Assembly: GCA_025655555.1 (NCBI GenBank)
Contig: JAHXIQ010000004.1
Location: 186,001 to 250,000, forward strand
DNA from: Candidatus Thiodiazotropha sp. (ex Myrtea sp. 'scaly one' KF741663)
GTDB taxonomy: Bacteria; Pseudomonadota; Gammaproteobacteria; Chromatiales; Chromatiaceae
Direction of reading: 5' to 3'
Length of the DNA: 64,000 bases
Part shown: positions 51,099 to 60,523 of the stretch, piece by piece
Position numbering within the stretch: the first letter of the stretch is position 1
Layout of the letters: every line of letters begins with the position of its first letter
Notes under the pieces: model-generated
Databases searched by the model: none
What the model was told of the DNA's origin: nothing
The model's input: the letters and a program-made list of their open reading frames with translations, nothing else
Program-made: the position numbers and the translations under genes

Positions 51099-51557
51099 TC
51101 AGACCTTACACTGTGGCTCAATGAAATCGGTATCTGCTGGGAGGAAGGATATCAATGCGTGTGAAATTTCGTTGAGTTGTGTCTGGTTGTAAGCCGTTTT
51201 CTGTTTAACACCCCAAACCACACCGGGCCAGCAAATATCATCTTCTCTACGGCCGACGATATGGACATGCATCTGGCGCACGATGTTGCCGATGGCTGCC
51301 ATATTCAGTTTGTCCGGTGAGAATGTCTGTTGTACGAAACGGGAGAGAAGATTGATCTCTTCCAGCAGTTTCTGCTGTTGTGATGGTAAGAGCTCATGAA
51401 TCTCAGTCACTTCAACCCTGGGCACCAGGATAAACCAGGGAAAGAGGGTGTTGTTCATCAACAGCAGACGACTGAAACTCAGTTCGGCCAAGATATGGCA
51501 GTCTTGTGATAAACGTTCATCCAGTACGAAGGTTTTGTCTTCATCAATTTGCACCAT
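51099..51557 (-). CDS. HIT-family protein
   Basis: A 152-residue histidine-triad protein. The motif QMHVHIVGRRED is the family's phosphate-binding loop, with the WPGVVWG that follows in a bacterial subgroup. HIT proteins hydrolyse or transfer nucleotides such as dinucleoside polyphosphates; substrate here is unknown. It lies 6 bp downstream of the DUF971 gene, so the two are likely co-transcribed. Confidence 0.88.
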   Translation of the reverse strand: MVQIDEDKTFVLDERLSQDCHILAELSFSRLLLMNNTLFPWFILVPRVEVTEIHELLPSQQQKLLEEINLLSRFVQQTFSPDKLNMAAIGNIVRQMHVHIVGRREDDICWPGVVWGVKQKTAYNQTQLNEISHALISFLPADTDFIEPQCKV

Positions 51558-51563
51558 GTTGTT

Positions 51564-51956
51564 CTACCCGCCGCCTTCTCTTGGAATCAACTTGGGCTCT
51601 TTCCGCTTGTGCCCGACAGCTTCGAGTTTATCCAGATAGTTCTGCCAGAGTTCATCGCGATGTTTGCCCAGATTATAGAGGTACTGCCAGTCGTAGAGTC
51701 CGGAGTTGTGTCCATCGTTGAAATAGATTTTTACCGCGTATTGGCCGACCTGCTCGATCTGGGTAATGGTGACTTCCTCTTTATCCTTTTCCAGCTTTGC
51801 GGTAGCCGGGCTGTGGCCGCGGGTTTCGGCAGATGGGGAGTAGACCCGCAGATATTCACAGGGTAGAGAGAAGTGGGCGCCATCATCGAAGGCGATGTCG
51901 AGGAGACGGGATTGTTGATGTACCTGGATATTTACCGGGTGGGGTTTGTCGGACAT
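51564..51956 (-). CDS. DUF971 (gamma-butyrobetaine hydroxylase-like N-terminal) protein
   Basis: A 130-residue protein of the DUF971 family (LLDIAFDDGAHFSLPCEYLR, ITQIEQVGQYAVKIYF, SGLYDWQYLYNLG). Such proteins are linked to iron-sulfur assembly or to the N-terminal part of BBOX-like oxygenases; the exact job is not known. It precedes the HIT gene. Confidence 0.9.
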   Translation of the reverse strand: MSDKPHPVNIQVHQQSRLLDIAFDDGAHFSLPCEYLRVYSPSAETRGHSPATAKLEKDKEEVTITQIEQVGQYAVKIYFNDGHNSGLYDWQYLYNLGKHRDELWQNYLDKLEAVGHKRKEPKLIPREGGG

Positions 51957-52440
51957 CGGTTATCCTCCAGGGATTTTCCTGAGTGGTTGGATAAATATAG
52001 TTCCAGTATGTCGGTTTCTTCGACTCAGATGAAGCAGGTATTCATCATGGGTATTGAGGTTGATGCATACCGTTTCCAGTAGGGTGCGGCTTTGCCACAC
52101 CAGTCGTTAGCTGGTTTGTGAAAGTGGCCACGTAATCTTTTTCTATCTCTTCATGCTCTGAAACCTTTTATTTCGCCCTTCTGGGCGAGTGGCTTTTCTT
52201 TTACGCCAAAAGAAAAGTCACCAAAAGAAAGGGCGCCCGATTGCCACGCCCCTGCGGGGACCGCTCCGATGCTCGATGAAACCGGCGGGCCTGAAACTCG
52301 CTACGCTCAAACAATCAGGCCCGCTTTTCCGGTTTCACCTGCGCTTCTCGCTCGTGGCAGAACGGGAGTCGGATGGTGCCGTCGTGTAGGGTGCGGCCCT
52401 GCTGTACTGATCGAAACAGAAAAGTTTGCATTCAATAGCG
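51957..52440. other. 484-bp intergenic region with a common bacterial repeat
   Basis: At about 52192-52236 the run GCTTTTCTTTTACGCCAAAA, followed by GAAAAGTCACCAAAAGAAAG, resembles a repeat found between genes in many proteobacteria (TTTCTTTTGG.. and its complement). It forms an imperfect inverted repeat TTTTCTTTT...AAAAGAAAA. The rest shows no convincing gene or RNA. Confidence 0.5.
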
Positions 52441-53490
52441 TTAATTTGCGGACTGTAATTTTCCAGCCTCCGGCCAACCGCCAGCATGTTTTACAACCAG
52501 ATCAGCGAGCATGGCGATGTGGTCGGGCCGATCATTGAGGGCGGGGATATATGCATAGCTTTGACCGCCGGCTTCGAGAAAGTAGTCACGGTTCTCCTGG
52601 GCGATCTCTTCCAGGGTTTCCAGGCAGTCGGCGGAGAAGGCAGGGCAGACTACCTGAACATTCTCTATCCCTTCGGCACCCCACTGTTTCAAGGTTTCAT
52701 CCGTGTAGGGTTTCATCCACTCCTGCGCGCCGAAACGGGATTGGAATGAGACCTGCCATTGGTCTTCGCTGAGGCCCAGGTTTTCGACAACGGCCTGGGC
52801 TGTGGCATGGCACTCGTCCGGGTAGGGATCGCCAGATTCATAGTAGTCCCGGGGGATGCCATGAAAAGAGAAAAGCAATTTGTTTGCTTCCCCCTGCTGT
52901 TGCCGGTACTCACGAATACTCTCACTGAGTGCAGCGATGTAGGCGGGCTCCTGATGGTAGCGATGGATGAAGCGAATCTCGGGTATCCAGCGCCAGCGCT
53001 GTAATTCATTGGTGATGGCGTCGAAGATGGAGGCGGTCGTGGTGGCGGAGTATTGCGGATAAAGGGGCAGTACCAGCAAGCGCTGCACATTCTGTTTACG
53101 CAGTTGCTCCAGTGCGTTGGGTATCGAAGGATTGCCGTAACGCATACCGAGGGCGAGGATGACATTGCCGCCCAGTCGCGATTTAACAGCCGCTTCCAGT
53201 GCAGCCCTCTGTTTCTGTGAGATGACCAGCAACGGAGAACCCTCGTCGGTCCAGACCGATCGATAGGCCTCGGCCGAACGCTTGGGCCTGACCCGCAAGA
53301 CAATCCCATGCAGGATAATCATCCAGAGGAATCTGGGGATGGCGACGATGCGGGGATCGCTGAGGAACTCGGCCAGGTAACGACGAACTGCCGGTGTGGT
53401 GGGTTCGTCAGGCGTGCCCAGGTTCACCAGCAGTATGCCCAGCCCGCCATCGGGTTGTTTCAGCTGATCCGATTGTTTGATGTATTGCAT
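52441..53490 (-). CDS. hemH: Ferrochelatase
   Basis: A 349-residue enzyme that inserts Fe2+ into protoporphyrin IX. Family landmarks are LLVNLGTPDEP at the N-terminus, the SPLL segment in DEGSPLLVISQKQ, LFSFHGIPRDYYESGDPY carrying the metal-site His, FQSRFGAQEWMKPYT and the final CPAFSADCLETLEEI with the acidic and cysteine residues. Length is normal. It supplies haem to the cytochromes of this organism. Four base pairs upstream of the hypothetical protein gene. Confidence 0.96.
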   Translation of the reverse strand: MQYIKQSDQLKQPDGGLGILLVNLGTPDEPTTPAVRRYLAEFLSDPRIVAIPRFLWMIILHGIVLRVRPKRSAEAYRSVWTDEGSPLLVISQKQRAALEAAVKSRLGGNVILALGMRYGNPSIPNALEQLRKQNVQRLLVLPLYPQYSATTTASIFDAITNELQRWRWIPEIRFIHRYHQEPAYIAALSESIREYRQQQGEANKLLFSFHGIPRDYYESGDPYPDECHATAQAVVENLGLSEDQWQVSFQSRFGAQEWMKPYTDETLKQWGAEGIENVQVVCPAFSADCLETLEEIAQENRDYFLEAGGQSYAYIPALNDRPDHIAMLADLVVKHAGGWPEAGKLQSAN

Positions 53491-53494
53491 AAAT

Positions 53495-54424
53495 TCAATT
53501 CCGGTTGGCTGTGCGGATTTTTGCCTCTACGCGGGCGCTTTTCAACAGGTCGTCATTGTGTATTTGCGGATAGAGGCGCCAGAGCCGGTCCACAACCTCA
53601 GCCTGATTGACGGCCAGTTTCTCCAGACGGTCACGCGTGGTCTTGCTGAGATAGGGCAGCATGAGGAGTTGTGGCGCCTTCCAGTTGAGATAGTCATTGA
53701 TCAGCGCAGACTCCTGATCGTCTTCCCATGACTCAGTCAGCGGGAGTTCAGGAAAAAAATCTGCATCCAATGGGAGATCATGGGTTTCGCAGGGGGTAGC
53801 ACTCCCGTCTGGATGGCGATGGAACCAGCTGGATGGATGATGCTGCCCGGCACGTTCCCGCACTACAGCTTCCAGGACAGAGGCATGTACTCTCGGATTG
53901 TAGCCGTCGTCACACGGAAGTCCCTGTTCTGATAGATGGGGTGAAACGAAGGAGAAGTCACCGGGCTCGGCAGCAATCCATTTGGCTATTTCCCGCTGTT
54001 GTCTCTCTTTCTCACTACAGCAGCTCATGAGCAAAGCAATGGGTTGTTGTGTCTGTTCGTCCAGTAACCAGGATTCGTATACATCGGTTAGCGGGAAGGG
54101 GAGTTTGTCTTGCGCCCCACACAGACCTGCGATGAGTGCCTCGGCGGAAGCGATCATATCGGGAATGTTGAACAGGGGGTTGATCGGCACCTGCTTGAGA
54201 CCGTGCTCCGGCGACCAGAGTCCGAAGGTGTAGAACTGCCGGCCACTGAACGGCATATTCGCCCAAAGCCCTTGGGGTTTATCGCTTAGCACCTGGATCT
54301 CCCAGACTGCCCCATTGCTGCTGAGTGCGCGTGCGGTGTCATTCTGGAATACCTGTAAAACACCGTTGAACGGATTCAGCCGTCGAATACTGAATGCGCT
54401 GTTCGAAACCTGTTCCATCATCAC
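53495..54424 (-). CDS. Conserved hypothetical protein upstream of hemH
   Basis: A 309-residue soluble protein that I do not recognise. It shows no signal peptide, and has scattered cysteines (AGLCGA, LMSCCSE), histidine-rich GQHHPSSWFHRHPDG and a Trp-rich N-terminal half (LWANMPFSGRQFYTFGLWS). It ends 4 bp before hemH, so the two are likely co-transcribed and it might be tied to haem or redox metabolism. Whether it binds metal is unknown. Confidence 0.7.
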   Translation of the reverse strand: MMMEQVSNSAFSIRRLNPFNGVLQVFQNDTARALSSNGAVWEIQVLSDKPQGLWANMPFSGRQFYTFGLWSPEHGLKQVPINPLFNIPDMIASAEALIAGLCGAQDKLPFPLTDVYESWLLDEQTQQPIALLMSCCSEKERQQREIAKWIAAEPGDFSFVSPHLSEQGLPCDDGYNPRVHASVLEAVVRERAGQHHPSSWFHRHPDGSATPCETHDLPLDADFFPELPLTESWEDDQESALINDYLNWKAPQLLMLPYLSKTTRDRLEKLAVNQAEVVDRLWRLYPQIHNDDLLKSARVEAKIRTANRN

Positions 54425-54536
54425 AGCTTACAGCAGCCCGCCCCCGAGGGGCAGAGTTGATCGGATGAGTCTTAATAGGCCCACTAATCCTACGTTCGTG
54501 CGCCTTGCTGCTGAGGCTTGTGAGTCCGGCTGATCG

Positions 54537-54567
54537 TTACCTTATTTACCGCATGGCCCACTAGTAT
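54537..54567. repeat. 31-bp direct repeat, downstream copy flanking pckG
   Basis: TTACCTTATTTACCGCATGG... (54537-54567) recurs at 56674-56704 with a single C/T difference. The two copies bracket pckG and its upstream region. Confidence 0.8.
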
Positions 54568-54570
54568 TGT

Positions 54571-56430
54571 TCAATCACAGGTCGCAGACAGATCCCAGTA
54601 TTTTGGGGAGTGGTATAACCGCGCCAGTTGAAGCTCCCGCTCAAGCTCCATCTCCCGTGGGAGGTGGTCACCAAAACGGGTGAACAACTCTTCCTGATCA
54701 ATGGTTTCGTGGCGGGCGACTTCACGATCGATGTTCATGATTTCAAAAAAGTCGGCTTTCTTGAAATCCAGTCCCTCCCAGTTGAGGGATTTATGGGAGG
54801 GAACCCAGCCCAAGGGGCTCTCAACAGCGTGACCACTGCCGCTGCAACGGTCGACCACCCACTTGAGCACCCGCATGTTCTCGCTGAATCCCGGCCAGAT
54901 GAAACGACCGTGTTCGTCTTTGCGAAACCAGTTCACACGGAATATCGCGGGTGGTGTGGCAACGTTTTTGCGTCCGATACGCAGCCAGTGCTTCAGATAC
55001 TCCGCCATGTTGTAACCACAGAATGGCAACATAGCCATGGGATCGCGTCGCATGGCGGCCTGACCGATGGAGGCTGCGGTCGCCTCCGAGCCCATGGTCG
55101 CTGCCATATAGACGCCATGCTCCCAGTTGTAGCTCTGAAAGACTAACGGGAAGTTGTGACTGACACGCCCGCCAAACAGAAAAGCGGTGATCGGTACGCC
55201 GGCAGGATTCTCCCATTCGGGATCAATCGAAGGACAGGCAGCAGCGGGTGCTGTAAAACGCGCATTGGGGTGGGCCGCAGGGCGGCCACAGCCAATCGCC
55301 CAATCATCTCCGCGCCAGTCGATCAGATGCTCAGGGGGATCTTCAGTCAGTCCTTCCCACCATATATCGCCGTCATCCGTCAGGGCACAGTTGGTGAAGA
55401 TGCTGTCTTTACCTACTGCAGCAAGGGCATTGGGATTGGATGACTCATTGGTGCCGGGGGCAACGCCGAACAGTCCGTACTCCGGGTTGATGGCGTAAAA
55501 CTTACCGTCCTCAGGATTGGGTTTTATCCAGGCAATATCATCGCCAATCGTGGTGACCTTCCAGCCCTCGAAGCCTTTTGGCGATTTGAGCATGGCAAAA
55601 TTGGTTTTTCCGCAGGCACTGGGGAAGGCCGCTGCGACAAAGATCTTCTTCTTCTCGGGGGATTCAACACCCATGATCAGCATGTGTTCGGCCAGCCAAC
55701 CCTCATCCCTTCCCATCACCGAGGCGATACGCAGTGCAAAGCACTTTTTACCTAACAGGGCGTTACCGCCGTAACCACTGCCGAAGGACCAGATCTCCCG
55801 GGTCTCGGGGAAATGGGTAATGTACTTGTCCTCAATGTTGCCGGCACAAGGCCAGGGAATGTCCTCTTCCCCCGGCACCAAAGGTGCACCCACTGAGTGC
55901 ACGCAGGGTACGAATTCACCCTCATCACCGAGCACATCGAGCGCCTCCTGCCCCATGCGGGTCATAATGCGCTGATTCACTGCCACATAGGGTGAGTCTG
56001 AGATTTCAATACCGATATGAGAGATATGAGAACCAAGGGGTCCCATGCTGAACGGGATCACATACATGGTCCTGCCCTGCATACAATCCTTGAACAATCC
56101 GTTAAGGATCGTTTTCATCTTTTTGGGATCCATCCAGTTGTTGGTTGGGCCGGCGTCTTCTTCTTTTTTTGAGCAGATATAGGTACGCTCCTCAACACGA
56201 GCCACATCACTCGGGTGGGAACGGGCGAGATAACTGTTGGGTCGTTTCTCCGGATTCAGGCGAATGAAGGTGCCGCTCTTTACCATCTCCTCACACAAGC
56301 GGTTGTACTCTTCCTGTGAACCATCGCACCAGTAGATCCGGTCCGGATTACACAGTTGGGCGATCTCATCAACCCAAGCCAAAAGTTTAGGATTGTTTGT
56401 CCGAACGGCGCCATCATGTTTTGTGGTCAT
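54571..56430 (-). CDS. pckG: Phosphoenolpyruvate carboxykinase (GTP)
   Basis: A 619-residue GTP-dependent enzyme converting oxaloacetate to PEP and CO2. It has the family's P-loop [15 protein letters not shown], the active-site [18 protein letters not shown] block, and MSMGPLGS-type phosphate loop ([12 protein letters not shown]). Length and motifs are normal. It links C4 acids with gluconeogenesis. Flanked by 31-bp direct repeats at 54537 and 56674, suggestive of insertion or duplication. No other metabolic gene is directly adjacent. Confidence 0.96.
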   Translation of the reverse strand: MTTKHDGAVRTNNPKLLAWVDEIAQLCNPDRIYWCDGSQEEYNRLCEEMVKSGTFIRLNPEKRPNSYLARSHPSDVARVEERTYICSKKEEDAGPTNNWMDPKKMKTILNGLFKDCMQGRTMYVIPFSMGPLGSHISHIGIEISDSPYVAVNQRIMTRMGQEALDVLGDEGEFVPCVHSVGAPLVPGEEDIPWPCAGNIEDKYITHFPETREIWSFGSGYGGNALLGKKCFALRIASVMGRDEGWLAEHMLIMGVESPEKKKIFVAAAFPSACGKTNFAMLKSPKGFEGWKVTTIGDDIAWIKPNPEDGKFYAINPEYGLFGVAPGTNESSNPNALAAVGKDSIFTNCALTDDGDIWWEGLTEDPPEHLIDWRGDDWAIGCGRPAAHPNARFTAPAAACPSIDPEWENPAGVPITAFLFGGRVSHNFPLVFQSYNWEHGVYMAATMGSEATAASIGQAAMRRDPMAMLPFCGYNMAEYLKHWLRIGRKNVATPPAIFRVNWFRKDEHGRFIWPGFSENMRVLKWVVDRCSGSGHAVESPLGWVPSHKSLNWEGLDFKKADFFEIMNIDREVARHETIDQEELFTRFGDHLPREMELERELQLARLYHSPKYWDLSATCD

Positions 56431-56948
56431 GGTGAATGTTCACCTCTAATTATTCCGTTACATACGTGCATTTAGGGTTGAATACTGACTAACTCTCATG
56501 TTGTCCAGACAATAGGGTAAATCTGAACGGATACTGCGAGAACTCGCTTAGAAGTATATGAAACTCGATTGTAATGCGCTATTACGATCTAAGCAGGTGT
56601 TCTGGCAAATCAGATATTTGTCACGCTCTTTACGCGATCAGGCTATAAATGTCTGGGATAAGAGCCAAGTGGATTACCTTATTTACCGCATGGCTCACTA
56701 GTATAGGACACTACGCTAGGGTATCTATTAATCGATCTTCTGTGCTTGGATGATCAAGCTGTCTGTGGAAAATGAGCCTGGGAACTACAGTACCATGGTA
56801 CGTTTTGGTATTGTTGAATTGTGCAGTTAAACAAAGCCACCACAATAGGTGCGGTTGATTGCCCTTTGGGATTTTTCGGCTGGGTTCGCCTCGCTGCCCC
56901 TTTTTGATCTAGAATGGCGCGGATCTTACCAGCCGACTAACCTGCTTC
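56431..56948. other. 518-bp intergenic region between pckG and nth
   Basis: It contains the second copy of the 31-bp direct repeat (56674-56704) and several A+T-rich blocks. The divergent promoters of pckG and nth should lie here. No gene, RNA or clear palindrome beyond the repeat is seen. Confidence 0.5.
56674..56704. repeat. 31-bp direct repeat, upstream copy flanking pckG
   Basis: Identical to 54537-54567 except one base; same orientation. See the pckG entry. Confidence 0.8.
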
Positions 56949-57581
56949 ATGAATAAAGAAAAACGCCAGGCGATTTTTGAACGCCTGCAGGCAGCCGATT
57001 CCAATCCCACCACTGAACTCAACTACAAGACACCTTTTGAACTGTTGGTGGCGGTGGTGCTCTCTGCTCAATCGACAGATAAGGGCGTCAACAAGGCGAC
57101 CGATCTGCTGTTTCCCGTGGCTAACACACCGGAAGCGATACTTGAGCTGGGTGTTGCCGGTTTGAAGACCTATATCAAGACTATCGGCCTGTTCAACAAT
57201 AAAGCGAAGAACATCATCGAGACCTGCCGCATTCTGATCGAACAACATGGCAGCGAAGTGCCGGAGGACCGGGAGGCCCTTGAGTCACTACCCGGTGTCG
57301 GACGCAAGACCGCCAATGTGGTGCTGAATACCGCCTTCGGCCATCCCACCATGGCGGTGGATACACATATCTTCCGGGTTTCCAACCGGACCCGGCTGGC
57401 ACCCGGCAAGACACCGCTGGAGGTGGAGAAGCGATTGTTGCGCTTCATCCCGTCGGAATATCTTCAGGATGCCCATCACTGGTTGATTCTGCATGGCCGC
57501 TATACCTGCATCGCCCGCAAGCCCAGATGCGGCAGTTGTGTGATTGAAGATCTCTGCGAATACAAGGAGAAGACGGAGTAG
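56949..57581 (+). CDS. nth: Endonuclease III
   Basis: A 210-residue DNA glycosylase/AP lyase for oxidised pyrimidines. The helix-hairpin-helix with catalytic Lys is LPGVGRKTANVVL, the catalytic Asp is in AVDTHIFRVSNR, and the 4Fe-4S cluster cysteines are C-X6-C-X2-C-X5-C in CIARKPRCGSCVIEDLC. Full length. Confidence 0.97.
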   Translation: MNKEKRQAIFERLQAADSNPTTELNYKTPFELLVAVVLSAQSTDKGVNKATDLLFPVANTPEAILELGVAGLKTYIKTIGLFNNKAKNIIETCRILIEQHGSEVPEDREALESLPGVGRKTANVVLNTAFGHPTMAVDTHIFRVSNRTRLAPGKTPLEVEKRLLRFIPSEYLQDAHHWLILHGRYTCIARKPRCGSCVIEDLCEYKEKTE

Positions 57582-57627
57582 GGCACTGTTCACGATGTTT
57601 GCTATCTAGGGAAGCCCTGAACAAGCC

Positions 57628-57660
57628 GTAGGTTGGGCCTCCTTTGTCGGCCCAACCTAC
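57628..57660. repeat. REP-like hairpin (GGTTGGGC family)
   Basis: GTAGGTTGGGC (57628-57638) is exactly complementary to GCCCAACCTAC (57650-57660). Same family as 2951-3033 and 61021-61052. Intergenic between nth and the DUF302 gene. Confidence 0.85.
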
Positions 57661-57891
57661 GAGTTGAATTCACCACGAATATGATAGACAACTACAAAGT
57701 TGTAGCCTTGTTTATCTCCCTTACACTAGTCCTCCCCCTGAGGGAGAGGGGATAAAAAAAGTAAATCTATTTTATTGCCAGGTTAATTGCAGGCCCTAAC
57801 ACGCTCACTCCAATCCCTTTGCCGGAGTAAGAAAGGCTACAATGTCATCGTGATGGAGAGAATAAACGACCGCTATCGGAGGAATATGGAG

Positions 57892-58350
57892 ATGAAAACA
57901 ATAATCTCGCTGTTGTCAGTATTTATCCTGTTTGCCGCCACCACGGCTGCGCAGGCGGATGGAGGACTGATCAATCTACACAGTCAATTCAATGTGCAAA
58001 AAACGGCCGACCGCTTTGTCGCAGCGGCAGAAAAGGCCGGGCTCAAGATTTTTGCCCGCATCGATCATGCTGCCGGTGCCGCCAAGGTGGAGAAATCTCT
58101 GCGCCCGACCCAGTTGATCATCTTCGGCAGCCCCAAGGTGGGAACCGCGCTGATGACCAGTGATCAGCGTGCCGGCATCGACCTGCCGCTCAAGGCGCTG
58201 GCCTGGCAGGATGCGGAAGGCAAGGTCTGGCTGAGCTATAACAGCCCCGACTACCTATTCAGCCGTTTCGGTATCGAAGATCGGGCGCCGGTGAAAAAGA
58301 AGGTCACCGGTGCATTGGGCAAGTTAGCCAAGGCCGCAACCCAACCCTGA
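57892..58350 (+). CDS. Periplasmic DUF302 protein
   Basis: A 152-residue secreted protein: signal peptide (about 1-20, ending AAQA), then a DUF302 domain (FNVQKTADRFVAAAEKAGLKIFARIDH, given as NVQKTADRF and KIFARIDHA; later LIIFGSPKVGTALM). DUF302 proteins are associated with redox or heavy-metal stress but without a proven role. ATG 57892 is chosen since GGAGG (57878-57882) lies 9 bp upstream, instead of the ATG at 57886. Confidence 0.85.
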   Translation: MKTIISLLSVFILFAATTAAQADGGLINLHSQFNVQKTADRFVAAAEKAGLKIFARIDHAAGAAKVEKSLRPTQLIIFGSPKVGTALMTSDQRAGIDLPLKALAWQDAEGKVWLSYNSPDYLFSRFGIEDRAPVKKKVTGALGKLAKAATQP

Positions 58351-58364
58351 GGATGTAATACGTC

Positions 58365-58793
58365 ATGTTTGGTGGTGAACGAGATCAGATGCGCCAGGTC
58401 TTCTTTGAGGCTTGGCGCAAAGCCCAAGCCGGAGAGGCGATGGAACCCCTGGAGCAGATGGTTTCCAGTGTGGTGAAAACCCACCCGGAATACCATCGGC
58501 TGCTGAATGATGCGGATAAGGGATTAGCCAAGGAGTTTCTGCCGGAAGGTGGTGAGACCAACCCCTTTCTGCACATGGCGATGCACATCAGTCTGCTGGA
58601 GCAGATCTCGACCGATCGCCCACCGGGGATAAGCGAACTCAACAGACGACTCACTCAGCGTCTGGGCGATGCCCACGAAGCGGAGCATCAACTGATGGAG
58701 TGCCTGGGTCGAATGTTGTGGGAGGCCCAGTCCGAAAACCGCATGCCGGACGAAGCGGCCTATCTCGACTGTATCCGGCGACTGGTCAACTGA
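58365..58793 (+). CDS. DUF1841 protein
   Basis: A 142-residue helical protein of the DUF1841 family (HPEYHRLLNDADKGL, NPFLHMAMHISLLEQ, ECLGRMLWEAQ). Function unknown; histidines H72 and H76 in the FLHMAMH segment might bind metal. Its TGA overlaps the ATG of the next gene (TGATG), showing coupling. Confidence 0.85.
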   Translation: MFGGERDQMRQVFFEAWRKAQAGEAMEPLEQMVSSVVKTHPEYHRLLNDADKGLAKEFLPEGGETNPFLHMAMHISLLEQISTDRPPGISELNRRLTQRLGDAHEAEHQLMECLGRMLWEAQSENRMPDEAAYLDCIRRLVN

Positions 58794-58993
58794 TGCCCAA
58801 GGTCGACGCCACTAACTGTACACTCTGCCGGGTCATGCGGGGACTCGCTTTCGGCGGTATGGGTGCAGCCATCGGCGGTTACGGTTCCATGTTGTTCGGG
58901 GCCGATAAGAGTGATGCGGTTTACTATGCCTTGTTTGGCGCTATTGCGTTGACCGCGATCGTGCAGCGTAAACGCGATAAAAAAGACTCTTGA
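58793..58993 (+). CDS. Small membrane protein with CxxC
   Basis: A 66-residue protein. A CTLC motif is followed by two hydrophobic helices (LAFGGMGAAIGGYGSMLFG and YALFGAIALTAIVQ) and a basic C-terminus. It starts inside the DUF1841 stop (58793). No family recognised. Confidence 0.7.
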   Translation: MPKVDATNCTLCRVMRGLAFGGMGAAIGGYGSMLFGADKSDAVYYALFGAIALTAIVQRKRDKKDS

Positions 58994-59017
58994 GCGATTA
59001 GCATCTATTCAAGCTGT

Positions 59018-59044
59018 GAATGGTACGGCCTTTCCGCACCATTC
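59018..59044. repeat. Hairpin upstream of the aldehyde dehydrogenase gene
   Basis: GAATGGTACGG (59018-59028) pairs with CCGCACCATTC (59034-59044) apart from one mismatch. No T run follows, so it is more likely a regulatory or attenuation hairpin than a terminator. Confidence 0.45.
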
Positions 59045-59077
59045 TTGATGCAGGATTGTGACTGTCAGAGGTAATAC

Positions 59078-60523
59078 ATGGCGCAGCTTAAACACTATCC
59101 CCCTATGATCGCCGGCGATGTGATCCCCAGTGGCACGATGGAGGTGTTGGCACCCTATGATCGTCAACCCATCGCCACGATCGATATGGTGGATGGGCAG
59201 GGTGTCGAGCAGGCACTGCATGTCGCCAGGGCATTGTTTGACGATCGGGACGGTTGGCTGCCGCAAGCCGAGCGTATCGAGATTCTCAAGCGGGCCGCTG
59301 CCATCATGGCGGAGCGGGCCGAGGAGATGGCGGTCGAGGCTGCGAGAGAAGGCGGCAAGCCACTGACAGATTCGCGGATCGAGGTGGCGCGCGCCATCGA
59401 CGGCATGCATATCTGTATCGAGACCCTGCGTACCGATGCGGGAGATGAGATCCCCATGGGGGCCAATCCCGCTTCGCAAGGACGCTTGGCCTTCACCCAT
59501 CGGGAGCCTATCGGCGTGGTGGTAGCGGTCAGTGCCTTCAACCATCCGCTCAATCTGACCGTACATCAGGTGGCGCCGGCGGTGGCCACCGGATGTACGG
59601 TTATCATCAAACCGGCGGAAGATACGCCGCTCTCCTGTATGCGCTTTATTGAGATCCTGCGGCAAGCCGGACTCCCGGCGGGCTGGGCGCAGGCCCTGAT
59701 GAGTGTCGATCATGAGGTGGCGGGTAAACTGGTGACCGATCCGCGGGTCGATTTCTTCAGCTTCATCGGTAGCGCCAGGGTGGGCTGGTGGCTCCGTTCA
59801 CAACTGGCGCCCGGCACCCGTTGCGCCCTGGAACATGGGGGCGTGGCGCCTGTTATCGTGGAGTCCGATGCCGATCTGACGGATGCACTGCCGCTTCTGG
59901 CCAAAGGGGCTTTCTATCATGCGGGCCAGGTCTGTGTGTCGGTCCAGCGGGTGTTTGTCCATAGCACCATTGCCCGGCAGGTGGCGGAAGGGCTCGCGGC
60001 CGAGGGTAGGAAGATGAGGGTCGGCGATCCCACGTCGGCCGAGACCGATATCGGTCCCTTGATCCGGCCGGGAGAGGTCGGACGAATACATGAGTGGGTG
60101 ACAGAGGCCGTGTCCCAGGGCGCTGAACTGATTTGTGGCGGTGAACCCGTCTCTGAAACCTGTTACCCGGCAACAGTACTCTTCAATCCTCCAGCCGATG
60201 CCAAAGTGAGCACACAGGAGGTGTTTGGTCCCGTGGTGTGTGTCTATGCCTGCGACGATATGGATCAGGCGATCGACCAAGCTAATGCCTTACTCTACGC
60301 CTTCCAGACGGCTGTCTTCACCAACAACTTGCAACGTGCCCTGCGCGGTTACAAACGGCTTAATGCCTCCGCCGTGATGATCAATGACTTCACCGCCTTC
60401 CGGGTCGACTGGATGCCGTTTGCCGGTCTGCTTCACTCGGGCATGGGCGTGGGTGGTATTCCCCACACCATGCGCGACATGCAGGTGGAGAAAATGATGG
60501 TGATTCGATCACCCGAGCTTTAA
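59078..60523 (+). CDS. Aldehyde dehydrogenase family protein
   Basis: A 481-residue NAD(P)-dependent dehydrogenase. Visible landmarks are VVAVSAFNHPLN (the catalytic Asn region), IIKPAEDTPLSC (NAD site), the general-base Glu in LEHGGVAP and the nucleophile Cys in HAGQVCVSVQRVF. Residue set is complete. Substrate not evident; relatives include glyceraldehyde-3-phosphate or succinate-semialdehyde enzymes. It is preceded by the small membrane-protein gene with an 84-bp gap and appears monocistronic. Confidence 0.92.
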   Translation: MAQLKHYPPMIAGDVIPSGTMEVLAPYDRQPIATIDMVDGQGVEQALHVARALFDDRDGWLPQAERIEILKRAAAIMAERAEEMAVEAAREGGKPLTDSRIEVARAIDGMHICIETLRTDAGDEIPMGANPASQGRLAFTHREPIGVVVAVSAFNHPLNLTVHQVAPAVATGCTVIIKPAEDTPLSCMRFIEILRQAGLPAGWAQALMSVDHEVAGKLVTDPRVDFFSFIGSARVGWWLRSQLAPGTRCALEHGGVAPVIVESDADLTDALPLLAKGAFYHAGQVCVSVQRVFVHSTIARQVAEGLAAEGRKMRVGDPTSAETDIGPLIRPGEVGRIHEWVTEAVSQGAELICGGEPVSETCYPATVLFNPPADAKVSTQEVFGPVVCVYACDDMDQAIDQANALLYAFQTAVFTNNLQRALRGYKRLNASAVMINDFTAFRVDWMPFAGLLHSGMGVGGIPHTMRDMQVEKMMVIRSPEL

